Shown here piece after piece: positions 29,142 to 37,290 of a stretch of 64,000 bases of DNA. The translations under genes and the position numbers were made by a program. Every line of letters starts with the position of its first letter. Position 1 is the first letter of the stretch. Source of the DNA: Acidobacteriota bacterium (GTDB lineage: Bacteria; Acidobacteriota; Terriglobia; UBA7540); contig JAKAWG010000014.1 of assembly GCA_021817045.1 (NCBI GenBank), positions 20,873-84,872 of the forward strand, given 5' to 3'. Below the pieces are notes generated by a model. The model saw only the letters and a list, made by a program, of their open reading frames with translations. It did not search any database and was not told the DNA's origin.

Positions 29142-29257
29142 CCGTGTTAGCCGCACCGCAAGGGACGGAACCCACTCGGGTGCCGGAGGCGATGAGGAAG
29201 GGGGGACTCAACGCCTCTAGGTAATGGGTTCGTGTTCCAGCAGCGCGGCTAACGCGG
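29142..29257. repeat. Long imperfect palindrome between cpaE and tadA
   Basis: Arms CCGTGTTAGCCGC (29142-29154) and GCGGCTAACGCGG (29245-29257) match at 12 of 13 positions. Pairing continues inward (GGAACCCA against TGGGTTCG) and again as GAGGCG against CGCCTC. The unit of about 116 bp could fold as one long hairpin in the tad transcript. The rest of the 29-kb gap (28938-29267) shows no gene. Confidence 0.65.
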
Positions 29258-29267
29258 AGATCGGCGC

Positions 29268-30443
29268 TCACGATCTTCTGACCACCTTCGGGCGCCCGCG
29301 TTCCGAGGTGTTGTCTGTGAGTTCGCGTGCCATTTCTTCAAACTTTGAGGCTAGCCCGTTGGCGCGGTCTTCCACCAGCAGAACCCCCATATTGCTGGCC
29401 TTGTTCACTTGCCGGAAGTCGTTCGGTACCCGGGCAAAAATAGGCCGCCCGGTCAGCTTCTCGACGCTCTTCAGGACTTCGTCATCCTGCCGATGCCAAC
29501 GGTTGATCACAAGGCGAATCCGGCTCGCGTCAGCGCCCGAGGAGCCCAGCGCAGAAAGGTGCCGCTCAAGCGGCCAGAGCGCGGGGACAACGACTTCGGT
29601 GACCAACAAAATTTCTCCGGACATCTCGAACACCGGCTTCCATTCCGACGTATAGAACGTTCCGAAGTCGACGAGGACATGGTCAAAGTGAGGTTCTATA
29701 CGGCTGAGCAGGCGGGTGAGTGAGGCGGGCGAAAGCCGCCGCCAGTCGTCCGGAACGTGTACACCGGCAAGGACGCTCAGCCCGCTCTTGTGCTTCTCGA
29801 CCAACCGCTCCAGAAAGTGAGCATCCAGGCGCTCGATGTTTTCGACCGCGTCACGGAGGGAAAAACGGGGGCGTAGGTTCATCAGCAGGGATACGAGTCC
29901 GAGAGGCCGTCCGAAATCGAGCAAGAGTACGCGCCTGCGCGTAGGCTGGAGCGCCATTGTGACGCTCAGGTTTACAGCCACCGTGGTGGCGCCCACGCCA
30001 CCTTTGGCGCCCATGACCAGAGTGATCTTGGAGGTTGCGGGGCCTGCGCCGCCGTCGCGTTCGGTGAGAAAGCGTTCAAGCGTTTCCCGTAGCGCGTCGT
30101 GCGAAACGGGCTTGCTGAGGAAATCCTGGATGCCGGCGCGCATGGCACGAAGGAGAAGATTCGGGTCGGGCCGAGCCTCTGCTGAGCAGGCGATGATTCG
30201 CACCGAGGCGCGGAGACGGTGCAATTCCTGGGCAAAAGACAGCGCGGCGCCGGCGTGATGAAGCGGCAGGTCCAGCAGCACCACCTCTGGAATGCGCTCC
30301 ACGAGGTCGATGCTCCACTCGCCGCCGACAGGCTCAGGCCATTCGAGGACCGATTCGGTAAGCCCGGTTCTTTCGAGAGCGGTGCGGAGCGTGGTGCAAT
30401 TCTCTGTGCTCGCGACCGCGGCCGTTATTTTGCCGGCTGCCAT
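29268..30443 (-). CDS. cpaE: Tad pilus localisation ATPase TadZ/CpaE
   Basis: ParA/MinD-like protein that places the Tad machine. The N-terminal half (about 1-130) is a receiver-like domain with EVVLLDLPL, ACSA and a terminal FLSKPVS, so the usual phospho-acceptor position looks to be kept. The C-terminal half has the deviant Walker A VMGAKGGVGATTVAVNLS and the LLLDFGRPLGLVSLLMNL region. Length 391 aa fits TadZ. It is separated from cpaC by a 510-base regulatory gap, so it may begin a second transcript (cpaE-tadA-tadB-tadC). Confidence 0.9.
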   Translation of the reverse strand: MAAGKITAAVASTENCTTLRTALERTGLTESVLEWPEPVGGEWSIDLVERIPEVVLLDLPLHHAGAALSFAQELHRLRASVRIIACSAEARPDPNLLLRAMRAGIQDFLSKPVSHDALRETLERFLTERDGGAGPATSKITLVMGAKGGVGATTVAVNLSVTMALQPTRRRVLLLDFGRPLGLVSLLMNLRPRFSLRDAVENIERLDAHFLERLVEKHKSGLSVLAGVHVPDDWRRLSPASLTRLLSRIEPHFDHVLVDFGTFYTSEWKPVFEMSGEILLVTEVVVPALWPLERHLSALGSSGADASRIRLVINRWHRQDDEVLKSVEKLTGRPIFARVPNDFRQVNKASNMGVLLVEDRANGLASKFEEMARELTDNTSERGRPKVVRRS

Positions 30444-30609
30444 GGTCTCTTCCTGATCCTCTGCTCTTTTATCGGCTCCATGGCCAGGAGCCCGAGCACT
30501 TGCGGCACAGGCGGCGCCGTCGAGGTGGTCCTTAGAATTCGAAAAACAAACTCCGTTTCCTCACCCCGTTTTCTATCTAACCGTCCTGTTTTCTGTGACT
30601 TTAATCTCG

Positions 30610-30730
30610 AGGAACAATCTCAATTATTACTCTTTTAGATTCAGTGAGATACATGGATTCGGGGGAATTGTTCCTAAATTGTTCCTCTGATAACCATTTG
30701 TTTTCAACGAGTTGAATGCAGTTTGTTCCT
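30610..30730. promoter_or_regulatory. Array of TTGTTCCT motifs upstream of cpaE
   Basis: The motif appears as TTGTTCCT at 30668-30675, 30679-30686 and 30723-30730, and inverted as AGGAACAA at 30610-30617. Start-to-start spacings of the direct copies are 11 and 44 bp, whole multiples of 11, so they face the same side of the helix. The first copy also forms GGAA-ttg-TTCC. The stretch is AT-rich in a GC-rich genome. This fits an activator or repressor binding array for cpaE-tadABC; the protein is unknown. Confidence 0.55.
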
Positions 30731-30853
30731 AAATAAACAATCTTTTTTTGTCGGCTTCATTCTTCCCCCATTCGTACGGTGCGCCCCCTGGCTGCCCGTG
30801 CCCTGATACGCCGCCAGCCACTGATGCGCAACTAGTTACGCCGCTTCACGGCT

Positions 30854-30944
30854 CCCCTCCTTACCAAGGAGGGGAACCGGGGGTGGTTGCACGCGCGCCA
30901 GCAGGCGCGCCAAAAGCGGGAGCAAGCTTCCGCACTCCATAACC
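30854..30944. repeat. Two adjacent palindromic repeats
   Basis: CCCCTCCTT-acc-AAGGAGGGG (30854-30874) is the same type as the repeat inside cpaC at 32265-32285. Just after it, 30899-30944 is a partial inverted copy of the AGTGCGGCAGCTTGCTGCCG repeat at 38521. Both lie between cpaC and the TTGTTCCT array, directly downstream of cpaC. Confidence 0.65.
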
Positions 30945-30953
30945 GCGTATGCC

Positions 30954-32381
30954 TCACTTTACCCGCGCCCGTTTTGACGACGGTTTCATCGAGTCATTCA
31001 AGAAGGGCGCGGGAAACCTTGGCCATGCCACCGCCGGCGGATGCCCGGGATGGACGATGTATGGCGTCACCACCACCAGGAGTTGGTCGTTCGCCTTGTT
31101 GATGGAACGGCTTTGGAAAAGCTTGCCAAGCACCGGAATATCACCGATCCCAGGAATCTTTTCCAAAGTCTCAGTCACATTCTTGTTGATCAACCCTGCA
31201 ATGGCGAAGCTCTGGCCGTTTTCCAAGTTCATTTCCGTATCGACTCGCCGCTCGGAAAGCGCCGGAACCTGGAATCCCGAAACGGTAAGAGCGTCGGCGT
31301 AGTCCAGGGAACTGACTTCCGGCTGGACATGAAGATGAATCATGCCGGTCGGAAGGATGCTGGGAGTGAAATTGAGGCGCACCCCGAATTCCTTGAACAT
31401 AATGGTCACCGACGTATAGTTCGTCCCACCTTGCACCACCGGATAGGGAAACTCCCCGCCTGCGAGAAAACTCGCCTTCTTGCCTGTCTCCGTAAGCAGG
31501 TTTGGCGCGGCGAGTATTTGCAATAGGTTCTTTTGCGCCAGGGCTTGAATCGTGGCAGCCAGGTTAAGGTCCGGACGAAAAAGAAACACGTTGAGCAGGT
31601 TGCTCAGTTCAAATCCACTGTTTGCGGGCGTCAGCGGGGTGTAGGGCGGCAACTGAGGCGGCGAGAACTGCCCGGTCGAAGTCGAACCGATGATTTTGGC
31701 TCCTGGCAAGCTCATGAGGTTCGCCCCCAACTGCTGAATCGCCGTCTGATTGAGCTCCGCGAACTTCACTTCCAGCAGGATCTCGCCTCCTGCCGGCGCA
31801 GCAGGAATCTGCATCAAGTCCACGACTTTGGGCGTCATCGCGCGAGCGAGTTTCGTGATTTCGTCCGCGACTACTTGCGAGGAGACGTTTCCCGAGAGGG
31901 TAATTACATCCCTAGCCGACGACACAGTCACGGGCTCGCCCTGAAATATCTGGTGAATTCGGTCAACCAACTCGCCGATGTTGAGATCCACGGTCACGTC
32001 GAAGGTCTGATTTGCACCCGATTCGCGCCAAACCACCACAGAGACATTGCCCGGCGCTTTCCCTTCGAGAAGAAGTTCGTGCGGACTCACCACAATTGCA
32101 TCGCAAATGGCTGGGTTGGGAATGGAAACCCGCCGCAGGCGCTCGGCGTATCGAATCACCATTGAGCGGCCCACCAGCAGGTGCAGCGTTTCGGGCATTG
32201 CGGCGGCTTCAGGTCCGGGCTTGGGCTGCGTTGCCGCGCTACCATCAGCGAACCACCCCTTAGCCCCCTCCTTAGAAAGGAGGGGAGCCGTAGCCGGGGT
32301 GGTTAGGGCGACCACGACGACGAGGGAGAGCGATGCGATCGCGGTCCAGCGCCTGGCCGAGATGTGCGGTTGCCTAATCAT
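30954..32381 (-). CDS. cpaC: Tad pilus secretin CpaC/RcpA
   Basis: Outer-membrane secretin through which the Flp pilus passes. The 475-residue product has an N-terminal signal (TAIASLSLVVVVALTTPA). A pilus-secretin N domain follows (LHLLVGRSMVIRYAERLRRV...PGNVSVVVWRESG) and a BON-like part (VTVSSARDVITLSGNVSS). The secretin core includes FGVRLNFTPSI, RRVDTEMNLENGQSFAIAGL and PGIGDIPVLGKLFQSRS. Residues about 28-45 (TPATAPLLSKEGAKGWFADG) are encoded by a palindromic repeat inserted after the signal. The ATG overlaps the cpaB stop by four bases. Confidence 0.93.
   Translation of the reverse strand: MIRQPHISARRWTAIASLSLVVVVALTTPATAPLLSKEGAKGWFADGSAATQPKPGPEAAAMPETLHLLVGRSMVIRYAERLRRVSIPNPAICDAIVVSPHELLLEGKAPGNVSVVVWRESGANQTFDVTVDLNIGELVDRIHQIFQGEPVTVSSARDVITLSGNVSSQVVADEITKLARAMTPKVVDLMQIPAAPAGGEILLEVKFAELNQTAIQQLGANLMSLPGAKIIGSTSTGQFSPPQLPPYTPLTPANSGFELSNLLNVFLFRPDLNLAATIQALAQKNLLQILAAPNLLTETGKKASFLAGGEFPYPVVQGGTNYTSVTIMFKEFGVRLNFTPSILPTGMIHLHVQPEVSSLDYADALTVSGFQVPALSERRVDTEMNLENGQSFAIAGLINKNVTETLEKIPGIGDIPVLGKLFQSRSINKANDQLLVVVTPYIVHPGHPPAVAWPRFPAPFLNDSMKPSSKRARVK
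32251..32304. repeat. Palindromic repeat inside the cpaC coding region
   Basis: AACCACCCC (32251-32259) and GGGGTGGTT (32296-32304) flank CCCCTCCTT-aga-AAGGAGGGG (32265-32285). The whole is a nested palindrome that stays in frame in cpaC and encodes the LLSKEGAKGW-type stretch. A second copy of the core is at 30854-30874. Confidence 0.75.
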
Positions 32382-33235
32382 CGATGCTTTCCATTTGCCG
32401 GGAACGACTTGAGGACGGTCTTGTCTCCTCGGATCACTTGCACCGTGTAGCTTTGAGGCTTTGCTGGGGCCGGTCCGTCCGCTTTGGCCGCTCGCGCATG
32501 GGACGACACGGTTGGCGTCCCTTCAACACCGAACAGCTTGGAGCGGTAGACGGGCGGCGGAGCAATGGTTCCCGAATCCACCTGGTTACGCAGCACCAGT
32601 TGAATCCGCCCCTCCGTGCTGGCCATGGCCAGTTTATCCGCCTGGTCAGGTGTAACCTCCAGGGTTACGACGGAGACGGCGTGCGGCTTACCGAACTGGG
32701 CCTGCTCCATGCTCCTGCCAACCGCCAGCACGCGCACGTGCTCGAGGATGGTTCGCGTCAGGCCCACTTCCACGCCGTTCTGCTGCACCTGTCCCGTGAG
32801 CAAGACGTCCACGATGGTTCCGGGGAGCACAAAGCCTGCCACCGCCGTCACGTCATTTACCGGTACGGAGATGGCCCGCATGCCTACCGGGATGGTCGCG
32901 GCCAAGCCAGCTCCTGCACCCTTCGGAGCCAAAACGGATTCCAGAATGGGCTGCCCCTCGGCAATTGGCGCGACCAGGGCGCGGCCGACGCAGTCGGCCG
33001 GCTTCTCAAACATTCCCACCTCGACGGCACCCGCGGGCCAGGAAATGAGCTTAAGTTGCTTGGCAGAAAGAACCACGCCCATGGGCAGCGAATCTGCCGC
33101 CGCGACCACGTGAACCATCCCTGGCGACTCTTGAACCCCGGCGCGCTTGAGGCGCAAATAGACGAAAGCGCTGGCGAGGGTTCCCACGAGCACCGCCGCG
33201 GCCAATCCGACGATTATTCGTTTCCGAGCGGTCAT
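32378..33235 (-). CDS. cpaB: Flp pilus assembly protein CpaB/RcpC
   Basis: Periplasmic assembly protein with an N-terminal membrane anchor (IIVGLAAAVLVGTLASAFVYL). An SAF domain follows (VVAAADSLPMGVVLSAKQLKL...GRALVAPIAEGQPILES). Then comes the RcpC-type domain (IPVGMRAISVPVNDVTAVAGF, PGTIVDVLLTG). Length 285 aa is typical. It follows cpaA by 12 bases and is coupled to cpaC. Its likely role is to help pass the pilin through the secretin. Confidence 0.93.
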   Translation of the reverse strand: MTARKRIIVGLAAAVLVGTLASAFVYLRLKRAGVQESPGMVHVVAAADSLPMGVVLSAKQLKLISWPAGAVEVGMFEKPADCVGRALVAPIAEGQPILESVLAPKGAGAGLAATIPVGMRAISVPVNDVTAVAGFVLPGTIVDVLLTGQVQQNGVEVGLTRTILEHVRVLAVGRSMEQAQFGKPHAVSVVTLEVTPDQADKLAMASTEGRIQLVLRNQVDSGTIAPPPVYRSKLFGVEGTPTVSSHARAAKADGPAPAKPQSYTVQVIRGDKTVLKSFPANGKHR

Positions 33236-33247
33236 GATCCTATCTTG

Positions 33248-33796
33248 CTACCTCCACGCTCTCAATGCCGCCTCGATCAGCTTGAGATGAACCAGAGCAA
33301 ATACGGCTGCCGAACCCGCCGCCGCGGCTATGCCGAAGGGAATCGCCAACGCGCCCGAAGCCTCAAACCCTAACGGCGAACCTGGCCGCACCCCGAAAGT
33401 AAAAACACCGTGTACGAGGACGACAAGATTGCGGACCGTTTCCCGCGCACGTCTGAGTCTCACAACTTCGATCCCCGCCATCAGACCGGCGATCAGGACG
33501 GTTGCGAGCAGAATCAGCAGCACCATCCGCGGGCCCCAAAAGGCTCCGAGAGCCCCCATCAATTTCCAGTCGCCAGCACCCAAGCTTCTTAGTAAGACCA
33601 GGGGCAGCAACAGCACGAGCGCCATCGCCGAGCCCTCAAGTCCCGTTGCCAGACCACGCCAGTGAAGGACGAGTCCGTTCACCAGTAGGCCGGCAGCGAA
33701 GCCGGACACCGTAAGCCAGTTGGGGATGCGGCGGCTGCGCCAATCCAGCCACGCGGCCGCCACGGCCAGCGCCAATGCAAGAAGCTCTTGGATCAT
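33248..33796 (-). CDS. cpaA: Prepilin peptidase CpaA/TadV (A24 family)
   Basis: Membrane aspartyl peptidase that cleaves the leader of Flp and pseudopilins. The two catalytic aspartates are visible in AWLDWRSRRIPNWLT and SLGAGDWKLMGALG. About six hydrophobic helices make up the 182-residue protein. The frame is open to 33907, but the upstream part is translated hairpin repeat. The ATG at 33796 (MIQELLALAL) gives the proper N-terminus and has GAGGAG about 12 bases upstream. Short A24 enzymes without an N-methyltransferase domain are typical of Tad loci. Confidence 0.92.
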   Translation of the reverse strand: MIQELLALALAVAAAWLDWRSRRIPNWLTVSGFAAGLLVNGLVLHWRGLATGLEGSAMALVLLLPLVLLRSLGAGDWKLMGALGAFWGPRMVLLILLATVLIAGLMAGIEVVRLRRARETVRNLVVLVHGVFTFGVRPGSPLGFEASGALAIPFGIAAAAGSAAVFALVHLKLIEAALRAWR

Positions 33797-33834
33797 CGGC
33801 ACACACCGCTCCTCGTCGCTAAGGCGTGTCGTGG

Positions 33835-33858
33835 AGAGTTTCGCATTCCAGAAACTCT
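33835..33858. repeat. CGCAGAGTTTC-type hairpin between cpaA and flp
   Basis: AGAGTTTC (33835-33842) and GAAACTCT (33851-33858) form an 8-bp stem with an 8-base loop. It shares its core with the hairpins at 34148-34176 and 34205-34234 on the other side of flp. Confidence 0.6.
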
Positions 33859-33880
33859 GCGCCTTCTCGTTCGGTCCCGG

Positions 33881-33917
33881 AAAAAAGCCGCAGACTTCGA
33901 TAAGCATGAAGTCTGCG
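33881..33917 (-). terminator. Intrinsic-terminator-like hairpin after flp
   Basis: On the minus strand, CGCAGACTTC (33917-33908), a 9-base loop and GAAGTCTGCG (33898-33889) form a perfect 10-bp stem, followed by GGC and six T residues (33886-33881). It begins 8 bases after the flp stop codon. It would end or attenuate transcription between flp and cpaA, giving more pilin than machinery mRNA. The stem may derive from a repeat family. Confidence 0.7.
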
Positions 33918-33925
33918 CTACCCCG

Positions 33926-34102
33926 TTACGTAGTCGAACTGACCATATTGCTGGCGGCGCTGGTGAAGACGCCCTTGATTGCACTTGCGAGCGTTCCCAG
34001 CGTAGAGATGGCTGCGAGCCCCAGCAGGGCAATCAGCAGAGCGTATTCCACCAAGTCCTGCCCGGATTCTTCTTTCCACAACCTTGTGGCCAGTTTGTTC
34101 AT
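33926..34102 (-). CDS. flp: Flp-type pilin
   Basis: Major pilin of the Tad pilus, 58 residues. The leader ends in ESG and the motif G/QDLVEY places Glu at +5 and Tyr at +6 of the mature protein, as in the Flp consensus G/XXXXEY. A hydrophobic helix follows (ALLIALLGLAAISTLGTLA), then a short polar tail. The open frame starts far upstream at 34273, but the ATG at 34102 (MNKLATRLWKEESG) is preferred because GAGAGG lies 9 bases before it. It is followed by a strong hairpin with a T-run. Confidence 0.93.
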   Translation of the reverse strand: MNKLATRLWKEESGQDLVEYALLIALLGLAAISTLGTLASAIKGVFTSAASNMVSSTT

Positions 34103-34147
34103 TTTTTTCATCCTCTCTTTGAAGTGGCGAGCGAGGTAGCGAGGTAG

Positions 34148-34234
34148 CGCAGAGTATGCGCTTCTCAAACTCTGCGGCCTTTCTCCAATTATTCGCTTAA
34201 AACCCGCAGAGTTTCTGGACTGCGAAACTCTGCG
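34148..34234. repeat. Two CGCAGAGT-type hairpins upstream of flp
   Basis: CGCAGAGT (34148-34155) pairs with ACTCTGCG (34169-34176). CGCAGAGTTTC (34205-34215) pairs perfectly with GAAACTCTGCG (34224-34234). They sit in the flp leader, between the upstream membrane protein and the pilin start. They could separate or process the mRNA, or be plain repeats. Confidence 0.65.
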
Positions 34235-34269
34235 CAGCTCACTACCCACTGCCTTACCGCATAACCCTC

Positions 34270-35787
34270 TCACAAAGCGTTTAGGCGTTCCGGCCTAGCC
34301 TTCGGTACGGTAGAACCGGGCCGGCAGACGAACAACACGGAGTTTCGGCCCTGGTAGACACGCTGCCAGCCCGGAAGCTCCGCCATCATCGTCGCGAGTG
34401 GAGCATCGGGCGGCACCAGCGCAGCCCGAATGCCGTACTTCCGGAAAAGAAAAAGGGTGTTCGGCGCAAGCCGGGTCATGCTCAGATAGTCCTTGAGCAC
34501 GCCGGCGTATTCGTAAATGTCGGCCCTGCCGTCGATAAAGACTTTGTGCCGGGGCGCGAGGGACCAGATGAGGTATCCGCCCCATCCATATTGGTTGAAC
34601 ATTCTTGCCGGTTCGGGATGCGTGCGAAGCCAGGCGACCGCCCCTTGGGGGTAGTCTCCCGCCGCGAGCGCCCGGAGCCATGTCTCGGAAGGGGTTTTCC
34701 AAAGCAATCCGGCGAGAGCCGCGAACATCAAGAGTCCGTTCAGCGAATAGTGGTCTTTGAACGGCTGATAGGCCCGCGTCCAACGGCGCAGCGCGACAGC
34801 ATAGAACGGTACGAGAACCATCACCAGAAACACGACAAGCCGCACGTGGACACAGGCCGCATAAACTGCAACCAGGAGCAGCGCCAAATCTTCGAGCCGA
34901 TAGGCGAAGCGGAAGATCACCTGGCCCAGAAAATAGACCAAGAACAACACCAGCAGATACTTCCCAAGCAGGAGCTTGAAGGACAATGGCTGCCATTCGT
35001 CAATGGACGCCAGGTTGAGCGGTTGCAGGAAGAGCATCTCCAGCGGGTAAGCTGCCAGCTTCGATCCGTAGGGCGTGACGAACATCGTGGCCAGGGAAAC
35101 GAGGCTGACCAGTTCAAGCTGGCGTCGCTCGCCGTCATTCCACCGCCGTGCCTCAATGCCGCCCCATTCGAAATTTGTCAGGCCAGACAGCAGGTAGGCC
35201 GCGAGGCACGCGAACCCCAACACGAACGTTCCGTGCGTATTAACCCAAATCAGGAAAATTGCGGGGCAAATCCACAAGGCTCGCCGCCGCCCCTGACGGA
35301 AAAGCTCAAGAGCGATTAGCGTCAGCAGCAGGAAGATATATCCAAAGAGCTGCGGCCGAAGCGTGAAGAAGACGACGATCACGGGCAACCAGACGGCACA
35401 CACAGCAAATGCGGCCTTGCAGTTGCCTGTTCTGAGGTTCGTGTAGCCGTAAAGTAACGCGAGAATTGCTCCCGAGAGGAGCATGAGCAGAAACCCTAAA
35501 CCCTTCATGCCTGCCCAGCGCAAAACGAGCGCAAAAATCACTTCCCCGAGCCACTCATAAGCCATCCACGGGCTGCCGCTGGCCGTAAAGGAATAGGGAT
35601 CCTGGCGGGGCAACGCGCCGGTGGCTAGAATTTGTTCGCCAACTTTCAAGTGCCACCAGGTATCCGGATCGAAGAAATGAAAGTGCAATGCAGTTGCGGC
35701 AGCCGCGGCCAGCAATGCTCCAAGAAGGACAGGAAAAGCAAATACTCGGCGAGTTGTGAGTTGCCAGGCGTTGCTTGCCCTGTTCAC
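34270..35787 (-). CDS. Polytopic membrane protein, GT-C glycosyltransferase-like
   Basis: 505-residue inner-membrane protein with about ten hydrophobic helices and a soluble C-terminal part (about 385-505). An early loop after helix 1 reads HFHFFDPDTWWHLKVGEQIL then GALPRQDPYSFTASGSPW. That placement of acidic residues in the first periplasmic loop resembles GT-C fold glycosyltransferases such as PMT/ArnT. No family was confirmed. It lies inside the Tad locus between tadG and flp on the same strand, which suggests, but does not prove, glycan modification of the pilus. The start is GTG. Confidence 0.6.
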   Translation of the reverse strand: MNRASNAWQLTTRRVFAFPVLLGALLAAAAATALHFHFFDPDTWWHLKVGEQILATGALPRQDPYSFTASGSPWMAYEWLGEVIFALVLRWAGMKGLGFLLMLLSGAILALLYGYTNLRTGNCKAAFAVCAVWLPVIVVFFTLRPQLFGYIFLLLTLIALELFRQGRRRALWICPAIFLIWVNTHGTFVLGFACLAAYLLSGLTNFEWGGIEARRWNDGERRQLELVSLVSLATMFVTPYGSKLAAYPLEMLFLQPLNLASIDEWQPLSFKLLLGKYLLVLFLVYFLGQVIFRFAYRLEDLALLLVAVYAACVHVRLVVFLVMVLVPFYAVALRRWTRAYQPFKDHYSLNGLLMFAALAGLLWKTPSETWLRALAAGDYPQGAVAWLRTHPEPARMFNQYGWGGYLIWSLAPRHKVFIDGRADIYEYAGVLKDYLSMTRLAPNTLFLFRKYGIRAALVPPDAPLATMMAELPGWQRVYQGRNSVLFVCRPGSTVPKARPERLNAL

Positions 35788-35861
35788 TTAGTCCGTGATG
35801 ACTTGCGTCGTCGCCATAAAGTCCGGGATGAGATGTAGCGCCGACCCTCAAGCCGGCACAT

Positions 35862-35879
35862 GCCGGGCTTAAGCCCGGC
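35862..35879. repeat. 18-bp perfect palindrome after tadG
   Basis: GCCGGGCTTAAGCCCGGC is fully self-complementary and starts 1 base after the tadG stop codon (minus strand). There is no T-run, so it looks more like an mRNA-stabilising or repetitive palindrome than a terminator. Confidence 0.6.
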
Positions 35880-35880
35880 G

Positions 35881-37110
35881 CTACTGCACCAGCCGCACGG
35901 GAACCGGCGTGGTTCCTTCGACCGGCTCACCGCTCTCGTTATTCGTGCCGCAACCGGAAATGTTCAAAACAATTCCGTTGATGTCTCCGCTTGAGTCCGT
36001 CTGAGTAATGAACAACTGCATAAATCCGAGAGTGACTTCCGAGTAGTTGTTTCCCGATTGCTGTTGCTGCGAGAAATCGAAGATGGGCACGGAAACGATG
36101 GAATCGCTGTTTGCGATTTGGGAGCCGGAGGCGATATAAGGATTTGCCGGACCGGCGAAAATCGCAAACGGCGGCCCGCTCGCCGTGCTCGGAATACTGT
36201 CCTGGCCAACGCTCATACCTTGGCCGCTGGCGTGGATCAGACTCTGGATAGCGGTGTTGGTGGTTGGCACCGTAATGTTAGTGAGAACCGGCACCGTCCC
36301 TCCACACGCGAAAGGGAGCGGAGTGCAGCTTGTAATCGTCTGGGCGTAAGTCTGACCGAGCCCACCCGAGACATTTGCCGGGTAGTACACGTTGCCCTGC
36401 TGTTGTCCCGCATAGGACTCCGGCCCGAACTGAAGCGTCTCACCGATGACGCCGCCTTGAGAGGCAGGTCCCGGAAAGTTAATCGCGCCAGTCGTTATGT
36501 CAAACAAATGGTCGAAATGGTGACCCTGGTTGCCGGGGGTACAGTCACTCCCGCTATTACCATGGTGGACGCGCGTAGGGTCGCAATCAGGAATGAGCCA
36601 TGGCTTGACGCACTCGGTCGCCACCGGCGGGCTGCCGTTGCCCGATGGGTTATAAGCCTCCGCTGTGGCGGTAGCGCCGACATTGGCGCTTGATATGCCG
36701 AAAATCCTGGCGAATAGCGTGGGAAGCGCGTTTCCGCGCGCGGTGGTATTCTGCACGGTCACGGTGACCTGCGGATTGTTAGGTGACGAAACGTTCACGC
36801 TAACGTCCGAAGTTTGAATCTGCACCGCCTGGCCACCAACGCTGTTGGCGCTGCCTGCGGCAATGGCCGCGTTCGTGACGAGCGTCGTCACGGTGGCGGC
36901 ATTGACTCCGCCAGCGGTGTAGCCGGAAGTCACGAATTCTTCCGCGCCCGCCAGCGCGGCAGCATCTGCCGCCCGTTGCGCTTCGTCGCGCGCCACGTAA
37001 AGGGAGGCCAAGTCAATCGTGACCGCTGCCATGCCCAGGATCATGACTATCGCCGCCGCCGCCATCCATAGCACTACGCCACGTTCGCCTCTCACCCACC
37101 ACTTCCTCAC
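35881..37110 (-). CDS. tadG: TadG-like pilus assembly protein
   Basis: Pseudopilin-like protein anchored by one N-terminal helix with the TadE/G-like signature. The helix is LWMAAAAIVMILGMAAVTIDLA and is followed by SLYVARDEAQRAADAAALAG. The long C-terminal part is exported, Gly/Ser/Thr/Asn rich and holds several Cys. The frame is open to 37278, but the first 56 codons are translated palindromic repeat. GTG codons at 37110 and 37095 both have GGAG/AGGAAG upstream; 37110 is used here (409 aa). TadE genes lie immediately upstream. Confidence 0.8.
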   Translation of the reverse strand: MRKWWVRGERGVVLWMAAAAIVMILGMAAVTIDLASLYVARDEAQRAADAAALAGAEEFVTSGYTAGGVNAATVTTLVTNAAIAAGSANSVGGQAVQIQTSDVSVNVSSPNNPQVTVTVQNTTARGNALPTLFARIFGISSANVGATATAEAYNPSGNGSPPVATECVKPWLIPDCDPTRVHHGNSGSDCTPGNQGHHFDHLFDITTGAINFPGPASQGGVIGETLQFGPESYAGQQQGNVYYPANVSGGLGQTYAQTITSCTPLPFACGGTVPVLTNITVPTTNTAIQSLIHASGQGMSVGQDSIPSTASGPPFAIFAGPANPYIASGSQIANSDSIVSVPIFDFSQQQQSGNNYSEVTLGFMQLFITQTDSSGDINGIVLNISGCGTNNESGEPVEGTTPVPVRLVQ

Positions 37111-37119
37111 CTCCGTCCC

Positions 37120-37223
37120 CTCTCCCGCGGAGCGGGTGAGGGGGGACCGCGAAGCGATGGGTGAGGGCGCTCGCGGGGAGAGGGGTTGGGGGTGCGCGAT
37201 TGCGGCACGGCTGAAGCCGTGCC
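37120..37223. repeat. Repeat-rich leader of tadG
   Basis: Contains GCGGAGCGGGTGAGGGGG-type arms and a perfect stem GGCACGGCT-ga-AGCCGTGCC (37204-37223). Translated, it would give the GHGFSRAA and PLTRSAGEG strings that such repeats give in many genomes. It lies between tadE and tadG. Confidence 0.6.
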
Positions 37224-37290
37224 CTGATACACTGCACTCCAACTTACTCAACCAACCACCAGCTTCATGCTGCCACAAGTGGACCCGCCG

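Noticed and set aside
28948..29271. Open frame between cpaE and tadA
   Set aside because: It covers the long palindrome and shows no protein-like pattern.
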